The position numbers and the translations under genes are program-made. Shown in pieces: positions 35,129 to 45,004 of a stretch of DNA of 64,000 nt (its first letter is position 1; each line of letters starts with the position of its first letter). Under the pieces are notes generated by a model. It saw only the letters and a list, made by a program, of their open reading frames with translations. It was not told the origin of the DNA and did not search any database. The DNA comes from Pseudomonas sp. S06B 330 (GTDB lineage Bacteria > Pseudomonadota > Gammaproteobacteria > Pseudomonadales > Pseudomonadaceae): NCBI RefSeq assembly GCF_002845275.2, contig NZ_CP088149.1:721501-785500 (forward strand), read 5' to 3'.

Positions 35129-37027
35129 TCAAAGACCGAGCAGTTGCATCCGCTGACGCACCGACGCTTCGATCCCGGCAGCGTCCAGGCCACACTCAGC
35201 CAGCATCTGTGCAGGCTTGGCATGTTCGACATAAACGTCTGGCAGGCCTAGGTGCAGTACCGGCTTGAGCACGGCTTCGCGCGCCAGGAACTCACTGACC
35301 GCAGCACCGGCGCCACCCATGATGGCGTTCTCTTCGATGGTCACCAGCAGTTCATGGTTGGTGGCCATTTCACGGACCATGGCTTCATCCAGGGGTTTGA
35401 CGAAGCGCATGTCGACGACCGTGGCATCGAGGTTTTCAGCAACCTTGAGGGCTTCAGCAAGCTGCACACCGAATACCAGCAGGGCAACTTTGCTGCCTTG
35501 GCGGCGAACCACGCCCTTGCCGATTTCCAGCGCTTCAAGACTGCTGTCGATGGTTGCGTTCGGGCCGCTGCCGCGTGGGTAACGCACGGCCGCCGGGCCG
35601 TTGTACAAGTGGCCGGTGCTGAGCATCTTACGCAGCTCGTTCTCGTCGCTAGGGGTCATCACCAGCATGCCGGGGATGCAGCGCAAGAAGGACAGGTCGA
35701 AGCTGCCGGCGTGCGTCGGGCCGTCTTCGCCAACCAGACCTGCACGGTCGATGGCGAACAGCACGTCCAGGTTTTGTACGGCAACGTCATGGATCAACTG
35801 ATCGTAGGCGCGCTGCAGGAACGTCGAATAGATCGCCACCACCGGCTTGGCGCCTTCGCAGGCCATGCCGGCAGCCAGGGTGACCGCGTGCTGTTCAGCA
35901 ATCGCTACATCGAAGTAGCGATCCGGATAGCGTTCGCTGAAGGCCACCAGGTCTGAGCCTTCCTTCATCGCCGGGGTAATGCCGACCAGGCGCTGGTCAG
36001 CGGCAGCCATGTCACACAGCCATTGGCCGAACACCGCCGAGTACTTCGGGCCGCCGGCTTTTTTCGGCGCTGCGGCCGGTGCGTCGACTGGCTCAAGCTT
36101 GGTGATGGCGTGGTAGCCAATGGGGTCGACTTCTGCCGGGGCGAAACCTTTGCCCTTTTTGGTCACCACATGCAGGAACTGCGGCCCCTTGAGGTCGCGC
36201 ATGTTGCGCAGGGTGGTGATCAGGGTTGGCAGGTCGTGGCCATCGATCGGGCCGATGTAGTTCCAGCCGAGCTCTTCGAACAGGGTGCCAGGCACCAGCA
36301 TGCCCTTGGCGTACTCTTCGGTGCGGCGGGCGATTTCCCAGGCACCTGGCAGGCGCGAGAGGACCTTTTTGCTGCCCTCGCGCATGCTCGAATAGGTACG
36401 GCTGGAGAGGATCTTGGCCAGGTAGTTGGACAAGCCACCGACGTTGCGCGAGATCGACATGTCGTTGTCGTTGAGGATCACCAGCATGTCGGCATCGACT
36501 TCCTGGGCGTGGTTCAACGCCTCGAAGGCCATGCCGGCTGTCAGCGCGCCATCACCGATCACGGCAATCGACTTGCGCGGATTGTTCTGCAGCCGGGCGG
36601 CGATGGCCATGCCCAGGGCAGCACTGATCGAGGTGCTGGAGTGACCGACGCCAAAGGTGTCGTACTCGCTCTCGGCGCGACGCGGGAAGGCGGCCAGGCC
36701 GTCCTTCTGGCGCAGGGTGTTCATGCGCTGGCGGCGACCGGTGAGGATCTTGTGCGGATAGGCCTGATGACCGACGTCCCACACCAGCCGGTCGTCCGGG
36801 GTGTCGAAAACGTAGTGCAGGGCAATCGTCAGCTCGATGACGCCCAGGCCGGCACCGAAATGCCCGCCGGTCTGACCAACGGTATAGAGCAGCTCCTGGC
36901 GCAGTTCGTCAGCCAGGTTCTCCAGGTCGGCTTCAGCCAACCGACGCAGGCCGGCAGGCGTATCGGCACGGTCGAGCAGCGGCGTGACCGGGCGTTCGCG
37001 GGGGATCTCTTGAAACGTCGTGGGCAT
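35129..37027 (-). CDS. dxs: 1-deoxy-D-xylulose-5-phosphate synthase
   Basis: A 632-residue thiamine-diphosphate enzyme opening the MEP isoprenoid pathway. [37 protein letters not shown] (TPP motif ending in NDN), and [17 protein letters not shown] are family signatures. The pyrimidine-binding domain has [20 protein letters not shown] and [17 protein letters not shown]. The ATG at 37027 gives the family-length product. ispA and xseB lie upstream on the same strand, the usual Pseudomonas order. Confidence 0.97.
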   Translation of the reverse strand: MPTTFQEIPRERPVTPLLDRADTPAGLRRLAEADLENLADELRQELLYTVGQTGGHFGAGLGVIELTIALHYVFDTPDDRLVWDVGHQAYPHKILTGRRQRMNTLRQKDGLAAFPRRAESEYDTFGVGHSSTSISAALGMAIAARLQNNPRKSIAVIGDGALTAGMAFEALNHAQEVDADMLVILNDNDMSISRNVGGLSNYLAKILSSRTYSSMREGSKKVLSRLPGAWEIARRTEEYAKGMLVPGTLFEELGWNYIGPIDGHDLPTLITTLRNMRDLKGPQFLHVVTKKGKGFAPAEVDPIGYHAITKLEPVDAPAAAPKKAGGPKYSAVFGQWLCDMAAADQRLVGITPAMKEGSDLVAFSERYPDRYFDVAIAEQHAVTLAAGMACEGAKPVVAIYSTFLQRAYDQLIHDVAVQNLDVLFAIDRAGLVGEDGPTHAGSFDLSFLRCIPGMLVMTPSDENELRKMLSTGHLYNGPAAVRYPRGSGPNATIDSSLEALEIGKGVVRRQGSKVALLVFGVQLAEALKVAENLDATVVDMRFVKPLDEAMVREMATNHELLVTIEENAIMGGAGAAVSEFLAREAVLKPVLHLGLPDVYVEHAKPAQMLAECGLDAAGIEASVRQRMQLLGL

Positions 37028-37108
37028 CAGGCGAATCGTTATAGATATGAAGTGGCGGCAGTTTACCTTATTGCGGTAATGGCTGCCCATTGAGTGGGGG
37101 CTTTGATC

Positions 37109-37187
37109 CCTATCGCCGGCAAGGCCGGCTCCCACAGTAATAGTTCAACGCGGGCTCTTATGGGAGCCAGCTTGCCGGCGATGAGGC
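37109..37187. repeat. Intergenic palindromic repeat (GCTCCCA type), dxs-ispA gap
   Basis: The left arm TATCGCCGGCAAGGCCGGCT plus CCCA mirrors ATGGGAGCCAGCTTGCCGGC plus GATGA at the right. Same family as 35031-35107. Confidence 0.75.
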
Positions 37188-37200
37188 CGGACCAAGCGAC

Positions 37201-38088
37201 TTAGTTGCGTCGCTCGACGATGTAGCGGGCCAGCTCGCGCAACGGCTCGGCTGCTGCGCCAAACGGACGCAATGCGTCCAGGGCCTGATCACGCAACTCC
37301 AGCGCATAGGCCTTGGCTGCATCGAGCCCGAGCAGTGCCGGGTAGGTCGGTTTGTCTCGGGCAATATCGGCACCCTGGCGTTTGCCCAGAGTGGCGGTGT
37401 CGCTCTCGACATCGAGAATATCGTCTTGAACCTGGAACGCCAGGCCGATCGCCTGAGCGTAAGCCTGCAGGGCTTGCAGCTGCGCGTGATCGGCGCGAGC
37501 GCTGGCCAGGGCGCCGAGCCTGACGCTGGCTTCGATCAGGGCGCCGGTTTTGTGCCGGTGCATGAATTCAAGGGCTTGCTGATCAAGCTTGATCCCCACC
37601 GAGCCAAGGTCGATAGCCTGGCCACCGACCATGCCAGCCGGACCTGCAGCCAGGGCCAGGGTCTGGACCATGGCCAGGCGGATACTGTCCGCCTGCGGGC
37701 TCAGTTGCGGATCGAGCAGGGCGCTGAACGCCAGGCTCTGCAAGCCGTCACCGGCGAGAATCGCGCAGGCTTCGTCAAAGGCCTTGTGGGTTGTCGGCTG
37801 GCCACGGCGCAGGTCGTCATCGTCCATCGCCGGCAAATCGTCGTGGACCAGTGAATAAGCATGGATCAGTTCGACGGCACAGGCCGCACCATTGGCGTGC
37901 TCAGGCGCAACGTCGAGGGCTTCGCAGGCCGCATAGGCGAGCAGCGGGCGTACACGCTTGCCGCCGTTCATCACGCTGTAACGCATGGCAGCGTACAGGC
38001 GGGTCAGCTCTGCAGAAGGAGCAACAAATAGTTGTTCAAGGGCCGCATCGACCCGAGCCTGGCAGTTGGCCTGATAGTCGGTAATCAT
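37201..38088 (-). CDS. ispA: Farnesyl diphosphate synthase
   Basis: A 295-residue prenyltransferase condensing isopentenyl and dimethylallyl diphosphates. The first aspartate-rich motif lies in [19 protein letters not shown] and the second in [30 protein letters not shown] and [15 protein letters not shown] are also characteristic. Its start overlaps the xseB stop by four bases, and a repeat separates it from dxs. Confidence 0.97.
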   Translation of the reverse strand: MITDYQANCQARVDAALEQLFVAPSAELTRLYAAMRYSVMNGGKRVRPLLAYAACEALDVAPEHANGAACAVELIHAYSLVHDDLPAMDDDDLRRGQPTTHKAFDEACAILAGDGLQSLAFSALLDPQLSPQADSIRLAMVQTLALAAGPAGMVGGQAIDLGSVGIKLDQQALEFMHRHKTGALIEASVRLGALASARADHAQLQALQAYAQAIGLAFQVQDDILDVESDTATLGKRQGADIARDKPTYPALLGLDAAKAYALELRDQALDALRPFGAAAEPLRELARYIVERRN

Positions 38089-38327
38089 TCTGCCTGTTCC
38101 GCATCGAAAGGCTCAGCCTTCAGTTCACCGTCGCGTTCCAGCAGTACCTGAACCTTTTGCTCGGCCTGGACCAAGGCGCTCTGACAGTCACGGGTCAGAC
38201 TGATGCCTTGCTCGAACGCGGTCAGCGAGTCTTCCAGCGACAGCTCACCGTTCTCCAGGCGCTCGACCAGCGCTTGCAGGTCGGCGAGGGATTGCTCGAA
38301 ATCAATAGAGGCTTTTTTTCGGGCCAT
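38085..38327 (-). CDS. xseB: Exodeoxyribonuclease VII small subunit
   Basis: An 80-residue, mostly helical protein that joins XseA to form exonuclease [23 protein letters not shown] and [20 protein letters not shown] are the family signatures. It is the first gene of the xseB-ispA-dxs group and overlaps ispA by four bases. xseA is not in the window. Confidence 0.96.
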   Translation of the reverse strand: MARKKASIDFEQSLADLQALVERLENGELSLEDSLTAFEQGISLTRDCQSALVQAEQKVQVLLERDGELKAEPFDAEQAE

Positions 38328-38559
38328 GGCGGCTGTCTCGGTGGCGGTATAAACGGCGCGACACTAGCAGAGCGGGGCGGGGGGAGCAAATCGAGCGGTC
38401 GGATCTTTCGTCGCATTCTGTTGCATAAAGACTGACGGCTTACGCTTGATTTTCCTGCAAGGCTTGCATTGTGGGGGGTTGTGGCTCTCTGCCATAATCG
38501 CGGCCGCTTTAGCTCGCGGGGTTCCTGTGGGTAGAGCCTCCTTTATCTGATGTCACGTA

Positions 38560-39975
38560 ATGGACTACGTTGTGAGCTTCCTTTCGATCGAGTTTGGCCT
38601 CAGCTTCACCCTGTTTTTCGTCCTTTACTGGAGCTTGTGCTGGAGCGTTCGGCTGCAGAACGCGCTACTGCTCGCGGCAAGCTATGGCCTGGTGGCCAGT
38701 TTCAGCCTCAATTCCCTGTATGTTCTGCTCGGCTATACCGCGCTGGTGTACTTGCTTGGCCGGCTGGGTGAACGGTATCCCGGGCGACGCTTCAGCTATT
38801 TGTTGGTGCTCTTGCTGGTCTTGGGCTGCTTCTACCTGTTCAAGTATCAAGAATTCTTTGTGGCTGGCGTGCAGGGTGCGCTGGCCAGTGCCGGATTCGA
38901 TGTATCGCTGCCGGTGTTGCAAGTGCTGGTGCCGATTGGCTTGTCGTTCTACGCCTTTCATTCGGTTAGCTACTTGGTGTCGATCAACCGCCGCGAAATG
39001 CCTTCGGCGAGTCTGCCGGACCTGGCCCTGTACCTGGCCTTTTTCCCCAGCTTGGTCGCCGGCCCGGTCAATCGTGCTGCGCATATGCTGCCGCAGATCC
39101 GTCCACAGGCGATCCGCCAGGTACTAGAGCCCCAGCGGGCGCTGGGGCTGATCGCTTTGGCGGTGGTTAAACTGTTTTTCTGCAGTGCCTGGCTGGCCAG
39201 CGAATGGGTCGACCCGGTATTCGAAACCCCAGGTGGTTACTCGCCGGAACAGATCCTGCTGAGTGTCTACGGCTACAGCTTTTTGATTTATTTCAACTTC
39301 AGTGGCTACACCAACCTGGTCACCGGGATTGCCTTGTTGCTGGGTTTTCGCCTACCGGACAACTTCAACGCCCCTTATGCCGCGCACAACCTCAAAGAGT
39401 TCTGGGGGCGCTGGCATATCAGCCTGTCGCTTTTCATCCGCGACTATGTCTACATCCCGCTGGGCGGCAACCGCCAGGGTGTCTGGCGTGGCAACCTGAA
39501 CATGCTGCTGGCCATGCTGATTTCAGGCTTGTGGCATGGCGCGAGCATCAACTTCATTATCTGGGGCGCGCTGCACGGTATCGGGCTGGCGCTTTACAAG
39601 GCGTCCACGTATGTCCTGCCGCAGCCCATGCGCTGGCCTGGGGCTGGGCTGGCGGCGCGTTTGCTGACCTTCCACTACGTCGCGTTTGCCTGGATCTTTT
39701 TCCGCGCGAGCACCCTTGATGACGCTATGGACATGCTCGCCGGCATTGGTGGCTTGAGCATTGAAGGGCTGTTCTCGGCGACTGGTCTGCTGCTGTTGGC
39801 CAGTGTGCTGTATGTCGCAGTCTATCCGCAGGTGCTGGCCCTGCTACGTCAGTTGTTTGCCGCTACCACCCGTTTGCCCTGGCAGTTCTATCCGATTCCG
39901 CTCGGGGTGTTCGTGTCGTTGGTTATCTTCGCTTCGCAGTCGGGCGTGCCGGGGTTCATCTATGCCAGCTTCTAA
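38560..39975 (+). CDS. MBOAT family O-acyltransferase (AlgI/PatA-like)
   Basis: A 471-residue inner-membrane protein with about ten to twelve helices. VLVPIGLSFYAFHSVSYLVS, SLVAGPVNRAAHMLPQ, NFSGYTNLVTGIALLLGFRL, NLKEFWGRWHISLSLFIRDY and the catalytic-His segment ISGLWHGASINFIIWGALHG are MBOAT signatures shared with AlgI, DltB and PatA. It would pass acetyl groups across the membrane to a periplasmic transferase. The start is uncertain: the ATG at 38560 has no clear ribosome site, and a GTG at 38572 is possible. It heads a three-gene cassette and overlaps the next gene by 14 bases. Confidence 0.88.
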   Translation: MDYVVSFLSIEFGLSFTLFFVLYWSLCWSVRLQNALLLAASYGLVASFSLNSLYVLLGYTALVYLLGRLGERYPGRRFSYLLVLLLVLGCFYLFKYQEFFVAGVQGALASAGFDVSLPVLQVLVPIGLSFYAFHSVSYLVSINRREMPSASLPDLALYLAFFPSLVAGPVNRAAHMLPQIRPQAIRQVLEPQRALGLIALAVVKLFFCSAWLASEWVDPVFETPGGYSPEQILLSVYGYSFLIYFNFSGYTNLVTGIALLLGFRLPDNFNAPYAAHNLKEFWGRWHISLSLFIRDYVYIPLGGNRQGVWRGNLNMLLAMLISGLWHGASINFIIWGALHGIGLALYKASTYVLPQPMRWPGAGLAARLLTFHYVAFAWIFFRASTLDDAMDMLAGIGGLSIEGLFSATGLLLLASVLYVAVYPQVLALLRQLFAATTRLPWQFYPIPLGVFVSLVIFASQSGVPGFIYASF

Positions 39976-41077
39976 TTCCGGCCAGCTGTTGCGCGTGCAA
40001 CTGGATGCGGCCAAAGCCTTCTACGGCATAGTCCTGACGACGGTGCTGCTGTTCTGGCTGAATCAGGACTCGATCAGCCTCTATTGCCAGCAGAAGTACC
40101 ACCAGAGCTGCGAGCTGCCGGTACTTGGACAAAGCCCGGCCTGGCGCTTGGGCGGCAACTTGACCCAGGCCTTGGGCGCCGCCCGAGACAGCTTTGTCGG
40201 TAGTCTGGAGCAAAGCCGTACGGCGGTGGCACAGGTCGACAGCGTTGCATTGCCAGCGCCTATGCCCGTCGTTCCAGTGAACCTGGAGGCACCGCATGGC
40301 GCGCCGCCCGTCGTGGCGCCCAAGCCGATAGCGGCCAAGGTGGCTGCTCCGGCTGTGGCCGCGACGCCGACAAAGCCTGCTGCAGCCGTATCCCCAAACC
40401 CGTTGCCGTCTGCCACCGTGGTCTCCCTCGCCGCAGGTGACGAAGTGTTTCTGGTGGGGGACTCGCTGATGCAAGGGGTCGCCCCACATCTGTCCAACAG
40501 CCTGCGCAAGCGCTATCAGATCAAGAGCGTCAACCTCAGTCGGCAGAGCACCGGGCTGGCATATCCAGGTTTCTTCAACTGGCCGCAAACTGTGGCCCGC
40601 ACCCTGGAGAACTCCCCCAATATACGCCTGATGGTGATCTTCCTCGGCCCTAACGATCCTTGGGACATGCCCCAGGGCAAGGGCAAGCCATTCCTGCGCT
40701 TCAAGTCGCCGGAATGGGAGACTGCCTACCGCCAGCGTATCGATGCCATTCTGGATCAAGCCCGTGAGCATCAGGTACAGGTGATCTGGGTCGGTCCGCC
40801 GAATATGCAGAAGCCGCGACTGTCCAGTGCCATGGCCTACCTCAGCGGCCTGTACCAGGAGCAGGTCGGGCTCTATCAGCAACATTACCTCTCGGCCAAC
40901 CCGGTGCTGGGTTACCAGGACGACGCGTTCTCCTATACCTTGCAAAACAGCCAGGGCAAACGGGTCAAGACTCGGGTCGATGACGGCATCCATTTCACCA
41001 TTACCGGGCAGAAGCTGATCGCCGAACAGATACTCTCGCTGATCGCCTTCCCGGGCCTCACTGTTACGGGACACTGA
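39962..41077 (+). CDS. Membrane-anchored SGNH hydrolase-like protein (DUF459 type)
   Basis: 371 residues. One N-terminal membrane helix (AFYGIVLTTVLLFWL) is followed by an Ala/Pro/Val-rich linker (about residues 90-155) and a periplasmic SGNH domain. EVFLVGDSLMQGVAPHLSNS has the Ser nucleophile, IFLGPNDPWD the Gly/Asn block, and DDGIHFTITGQKLIAEQIL the Asp-His pair. All catalytic residues seem present. It overlaps the MBOAT gene and is followed by another SGNH gene, so it probably transfers or removes acetyl groups on a periplasmic polymer. Confidence 0.8.
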   Translation: MPASNSGQLLRVQLDAAKAFYGIVLTTVLLFWLNQDSISLYCQQKYHQSCELPVLGQSPAWRLGGNLTQALGAARDSFVGSLEQSRTAVAQVDSVALPAPMPVVPVNLEAPHGAPPVVAPKPIAAKVAAPAVAATPTKPAAAVSPNPLPSATVVSLAAGDEVFLVGDSLMQGVAPHLSNSLRKRYQIKSVNLSRQSTGLAYPGFFNWPQTVARTLENSPNIRLMVIFLGPNDPWDMPQGKGKPFLRFKSPEWETAYRQRIDAILDQAREHQVQVIWVGPPNMQKPRLSSAMAYLSGLYQEQVGLYQQHYLSANPVLGYQDDAFSYTLQNSQGKRVKTRVDDGIHFTITGQKLIAEQILSLIAFPGLTVTGH

Positions 41078-42282
41078 TGCGTCAACTGCACAACATTCTT
41101 GGACTGGCCCTGCTGATTTGCACGCTGCCGGGCTGTAGCCCGGTGGCGGCGGTCAATACCACGGCCAGGCCGGTCCATGCCCCGGCCAAGCCTGTGGCAA
41201 GCCAGGGCAATGGCAACCTGGCGGTGTTGGCCGGCAAGTTCAAGGGCGCCAACCGTGCGCCGGTCACGATCGTCCAGTTTGGCGATTCGCATACCGCTGC
41301 CGACCTGTTCAGCGGTGAGATGCGCCGCTTGCTGCAGGCGCGCTATGGCGATGGCGGCATCGGCCTGGTTAGCGCCACGCCAGTGCCCGGCACGCGCTAT
41401 GACCAGGTGATTCTCAAAGCGGCCAAGCGCGAGTGGGAGCTGGTGTCGGCGCGCAACCAGCAGAGTGCGCAGTTTCCCCTCGGTGGCTATCTGTCGGTGC
41501 CACTGGTGGCAAAACCCGCTGTGCGCATCGAGGCACGCCAGCCGAGTAGTCAGCGTTATCGGGTGTCGGCTTTGTACCAGGCCCGGGAAAGCACCAGCCT
41601 GCTCATGCGGGACCCGCGTGGCCAGAACCGTCGGCTACTGGCAGCCACCGGTGGCCAATGGCGCTTTGGCCCGGTGGTGAACAATGTCGGCTTACCGCTG
41701 GACCTGACCCTCGACAGCCGCCCCGGCACAGTATTGGGTGGCTGGTACCTGCAGGGGCAGAAAAATGCCGGGGTGATCTATTCAGCCCTGGGCATCAATG
41801 GCGCTCGGCTCGAGGTTCAGGACAAATGGCAGCCTGGCTGGCAGGACACGCTCAAGTTGCTGCGCCCAGATCTGGTGATTCTCGCCTACGGCACCAACGA
41901 AGCGTTCGACGATACCCTGGATTTGGGCTTGTATCAGACCCAGCTCAAAAACACCCTTGCGCGCCTGCGCCGTGACATGCCGCGGGCTGTGGTGTTGGTC
42001 GTCGGACCACCCGACTCGATCAAGCAGCGCAAGGCACGCAGTTGTGCAGCACGTCAGCCGCGACAGCTGGCGGCCGTCATCCGCATCCAGCGTGAGGCCG
42101 CTAAACAGGCCAATGCGCTGTTCTGGGATTGGCAGGCCTATATGGGCGGGCAGTGTTCGATTGCTGCTTGGCAGGCGCAAGGCTTGGCACGGGGCGATCT
42201 GGTGCACCTGACAGCGGACGGCTATCGCAAAAGTGCGGCTGGGCTCAATGACTACCTGCGCACGCAGCTGAAGTTGCAGTAA
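41077..42282 (+). CDS. SGNH/GDSL hydrolase, putative lipoprotein
   Basis: 401 residues. A lipobox-like LPGC follows MRQLHNILGLALLICT, suggesting a lipid anchor. IVQFGDSHTAADLFSGEMRR carries the nucleophile Ser, LVILAYGTNEAFDDTLDLGL the Asn block, and GDLVHLTADGYRKSAAGL the Asp-His pair. A beta-rich middle (about residues 120-240) could be a carbohydrate-binding insert. It overlaps the preceding gene (TGATG) and is the third member of the cassette. Confidence 0.82.
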   Translation: MRQLHNILGLALLICTLPGCSPVAAVNTTARPVHAPAKPVASQGNGNLAVLAGKFKGANRAPVTIVQFGDSHTAADLFSGEMRRLLQARYGDGGIGLVSATPVPGTRYDQVILKAAKREWELVSARNQQSAQFPLGGYLSVPLVAKPAVRIEARQPSSQRYRVSALYQARESTSLLMRDPRGQNRRLLAATGGQWRFGPVVNNVGLPLDLTLDSRPGTVLGGWYLQGQKNAGVIYSALGINGARLEVQDKWQPGWQDTLKLLRPDLVILAYGTNEAFDDTLDLGLYQTQLKNTLARLRRDMPRAVVLVVGPPDSIKQRKARSCAARQPRQLAAVIRIQREAAKQANALFWDWQAYMGGQCSIAAWQAQGLARGDLVHLTADGYRKSAAGLNDYLRTQLKLQ

Positions 42283-42304
42283 AGGCGGGAAAAGGAGAGG
42301 TGGG

Positions 42305-42344
42305 GACGACTCCGGGTTGGCTTGCGGGGCCCCATGGAGTCGTC
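42305..42344. terminator. Probable terminator hairpin after the MBOAT cassette
   Basis: GACGACTCC (42305-42313) pairs with GGAGTCGTC (42336-42344), followed by TTCCC. The long GC-rich loop can pair further. The T tract is weak, so termination strength is uncertain. Confidence 0.55.
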
Positions 42345-42533
42345 TTCCCACCCTCGAAAAGAGGCAAATCCAGATGCCGAAGGGCACCTGCTCAGCATGT
42401 GTCGGCTGGCATACTGCCAGTCGCGATTCGGTCCTCTAAATACACCTTAGTTGCTGTCTGGTGTACTGTAAATTTTCTCGAACGGATTGTGTTTCAGGTT
42501 GTATATCGGCGTGTGTCAATTCAGAGGTGTGCG

Positions 42534-43739
42534 ATGAACCTGCTCGAAGTGGCCGGTGGTAAACCGATCAAGCTCTGGACCCAGGGCGTGCCGGTGGAAG
42601 ACGAGGCCCGTCAGCAACTGATGAACACGGCGAAGATGCCCTTCATCTTCAAGCATCTGGCGGTGATGCCGGATGTGCACCTGGGCAAAGGCTCGACCAT
42701 CGGCAGCGTGATTCCGACCCTCGGGGCAATCATCCCGGCGGCGGTCGGTGTCGACATCGGCTGCGGCATGATTGCCGCACGTACTTCACTGCTTGCCCGT
42801 GACCTGCCCGACAACCTTCACCGCCTGCGCAGCGCCATCGAGAAAGCCGTGCCGCACGGCAAGACCTTCGGCCGTCACGACCAGGGCGCCTGGGACAAGG
42901 TCCCGGCGCAGGCCGACCACGCCTGGAAGGACTTGGCCACGCGCTTCACGGCGATTACCGGCAAGTACCCGCAACTGGAAAAGACCAACAACCGCCAACA
43001 CCTGGGCACGCTGGGCGGTGGCAACCATTTCATCGAGGTCTGCCTGGATGAAGCCGACCGCGTCTGGTTCATGCTGCACAGCGGCTCTCGTGGCGTCGGC
43101 AATGCCATCGGCAACCTGTTCATCGAGCTGGCACAGGCTGACATGCGTCAGCACATCGCCAACCTGCCGGACAAAGACCTGGCGTATTTCGAAGAAGGCA
43201 GTCGGCACTTTGCCGACTATGTCGAAGCAGTCGAATGGGCCCAGGACTTTGCCCGGCAGAACCGTGCGTTGATGATGCAGGCGGTGATTGCCGCAGCACG
43301 CCAGGTAATAGGGCGGCCGTTTGATGCCAACCTTGAGGCGGTCAACTGCCATCACAACTATGTGCAGCGTGAGCGCCATTTCGGCCAGGATATTCTGGTC
43401 ACCCGCAAAGGCGCGGTCTCGGCGCAGAAAGGCCAGTTGGGCATCATCCCCGGCTCCATGGGCGCAAAGAGTTTTATCGTCCGTGGCCTGGGTAATGAAG
43501 ATTCATTCTGCTCCTGCAGCCACGGTGCAGGGCGGACAATGAGCCGCACCCGAGCGAAAAAGCAGTTCACCCTCGAAGACCAGAGACGCGCCACCGCGCA
43601 TGTCGAATGCCGTAAGGACAAAGACGTGATCGATGAGATTCCCATGGCCTACAAAGACATTGATGCGGTGATGAAGGCGCAGCGTGAGCTGGTGGAAGTC
43701 GTGCATACCTTGCGCCAGCTGGTGTGCGTCAAGGGCTGA
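42534..43739 (+). CDS. rtcB: RNA-splicing ligase RtcB
   Basis: A 401-residue Mn/GTP-dependent ligase joining 2',3'-cyclic phosphate or 3'-phosphate to 5'-OH RNA ends. MPDVHLGKGSTIGSVI, GVDIGCGMIAAR (metal Cys), LGGGNHFIEVC, HSGSRGVGN, VNCHHNYVQRE and the guanylylated His in SCSHGAGRTMSRTRA are all present. GAGG lies eight bases before the ATG. No rtcA and no rtcR regulator are adjacent, so its control differs from the E. coli operon. A 6-3-6 inverted repeat (CTGGCA-TAC-TGCCAG, 42406-42420) lies upstream. Confidence 0.95.
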   Translation: MNLLEVAGGKPIKLWTQGVPVEDEARQQLMNTAKMPFIFKHLAVMPDVHLGKGSTIGSVIPTLGAIIPAAVGVDIGCGMIAARTSLLARDLPDNLHRLRSAIEKAVPHGKTFGRHDQGAWDKVPAQADHAWKDLATRFTAITGKYPQLEKTNNRQHLGTLGGGNHFIEVCLDEADRVWFMLHSGSRGVGNAIGNLFIELAQADMRQHIANLPDKDLAYFEEGSRHFADYVEAVEWAQDFARQNRALMMQAVIAAARQVIGRPFDANLEAVNCHHNYVQRERHFGQDILVTRKGAVSAQKGQLGIIPGSMGAKSFIVRGLGNEDSFCSCSHGAGRTMSRTRAKKQFTLEDQRRATAHVECRKDKDVIDEIPMAYKDIDAVMKAQRELVEVVHTLRQLVCVKG

Positions 43740-43762
43740 GCGTGTGGGGGACATGCTGTAAA

Positions 43763-43796
43763 GCAATGAGGGCGGCCCTTGAGCCGCCCTCATTGC
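43763..43796. terminator. Terminator-like hairpin between convergent genes
   Basis: A perfect 14-base-pair stem (GCAATGAGGGCGGC, loop CCTTGA, GCCGCCCTCATTGC) lies between rtcB and the convergent lipoprotein gene. T tracts are weak on both sides. Confidence 0.7.
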
Positions 43797-43817
43797 ATGC
43801 CCGCTTAGCAGTGCCGG

Positions 43818-44909
43818 TTACGGCATCTTGCCTTCGGCGCACCATTGTTCCCATTCACCGATTTGGTCGTGGGTGATCATCGCTTCTTCGCCGACCTCTG
43901 CGCGGTACGCAGTCATCCAGGCATCCTGGCAGGTCTCGGCAGACACTGCAGCAACAGTGGAAAGCACGGATGATTGCGTTTCTCTCACGCCATTGACCCA
44001 GCGTTCTTCGCCTTCCAGCTGGCCGGTTTGTGGGTTGTACGACTGGATGACGCCGTCGGGTACGAGGTTGCCCGGATAGCCGCTGTAGAAATCCTCATCT
44101 TCAGCTTCCTCGGTGCGTACGAGTTTTATTTCCTGCAGTACTTTGCCATCCGGTGTGCTGAATTGCCGGAACCATCCGGAAACTGCAGTGCCGTTCTCGT
44201 AGTTGATCTCGGACTCTTGCTGAACAATGTTGGTGTGCAGAATATTCTTGTACTGCTTCTGAACGCCATCCAGCTTGCCGTCGTTGTAGTTCAGTTCTGC
44301 CGCCACGTATTGTTTCAGGCTGCCGATCAAGTAGCCGTACTTGATCTGTGCGCCGTGAAGCTGGCCGTTGGCATAGTTCGACGTCTCGTTTGAGTCGGTC
44401 TCATAACCGCTGAGTTTCTTGCCGTTGCTCCAGGTGAGCTCAGTGATCACCTTGCTGCCGTCGGCGGTCCAGCGGGTTTCCTGTGCATCCGGCTGGCCAT
44501 TCTTGAAGCTTTGCTGATGAACCAGTACACCGTTCTCAAACGCTTCTGTGACCCCATCCTGGCGGCCATCCTTCCAGTTTTTGACCGACACCCTGGCACC
44601 TGATGTGGCATCGAAAACGGCTTCGGTACCGTTCTTTTTACCGGCAAGGTATTCGACCTCGTAAACCTTTTTGCCGTTAAAGGAGCATTCGCTTTTGCCG
44701 CTGAAGCGTCCCTTTTCTACCTCAGAATTGCACAAGGCTGTGAGGCCTGGCAGGCCTATTGGCATATTCAGCACTTTGCCGCTGAAGGGGTCAGCGTCTG
44801 CGTATTTGTAGATCAAGCCGTTTCTAGTCACAACTTCCGCGTTGTCGATTTCGGCACTGCAGCCGGTAAGGACGACGGCGGCCAAAGCGACTGCAAGTAG
44901 ATTTCTCAT
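43818..44909 (-). CDS. Lipoprotein with MORN-like (YwqK-type) repeats
   Basis: 363 residues. A lipobox (LTGCSAE) follows signal peptide MRNLLAVALAAVV. The body is a run of beta-hairpin repeats: NGKKVYEVEYLAGKKNGTEA, VSVKNWKDGRQDGVTEAFEN, VLVHQQSFKNGQPDAQETRW, ELTWSNGKKLSGY, YANGQLHGAQIKYGYL and LNYNDGKLDGVQKQY. This pattern matches MORN/YwqK repeat proteins, which databases sometimes label antitoxins; no partner toxin lies beside it. The C-terminus has a Cys-containing helical tail. GGAA is six bases before the ATG. It likely faces the periplasm; its function is unknown. Confidence 0.75.
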   Translation of the reverse strand: MRNLLAVALAAVVLTGCSAEIDNAEVVTRNGLIYKYADADPFSGKVLNMPIGLPGLTALCNSEVEKGRFSGKSECSFNGKKVYEVEYLAGKKNGTEAVFDATSGARVSVKNWKDGRQDGVTEAFENGVLVHQQSFKNGQPDAQETRWTADGSKVITELTWSNGKKLSGYETDSNETSNYANGQLHGAQIKYGYLIGSLKQYVAAELNYNDGKLDGVQKQYKNILHTNIVQQESEINYENGTAVSGWFRQFSTPDGKVLQEIKLVRTEEAEDEDFYSGYPGNLVPDGVIQSYNPQTGQLEGEERWVNGVRETQSSVLSTVAAVSAETCQDAWMTAYRAEVGEEAMITHDQIGEWEQWCAEGKMP

Positions 44910-45004
44910 GTAGCGTTCCATTTCAATGAGGATCTTGGAGAAGCGGCGAGTCTCGAGGCTAATAGCATTGATGTCAATGTAGTGGCATTGACCCGTGTCT
45001 AGGC

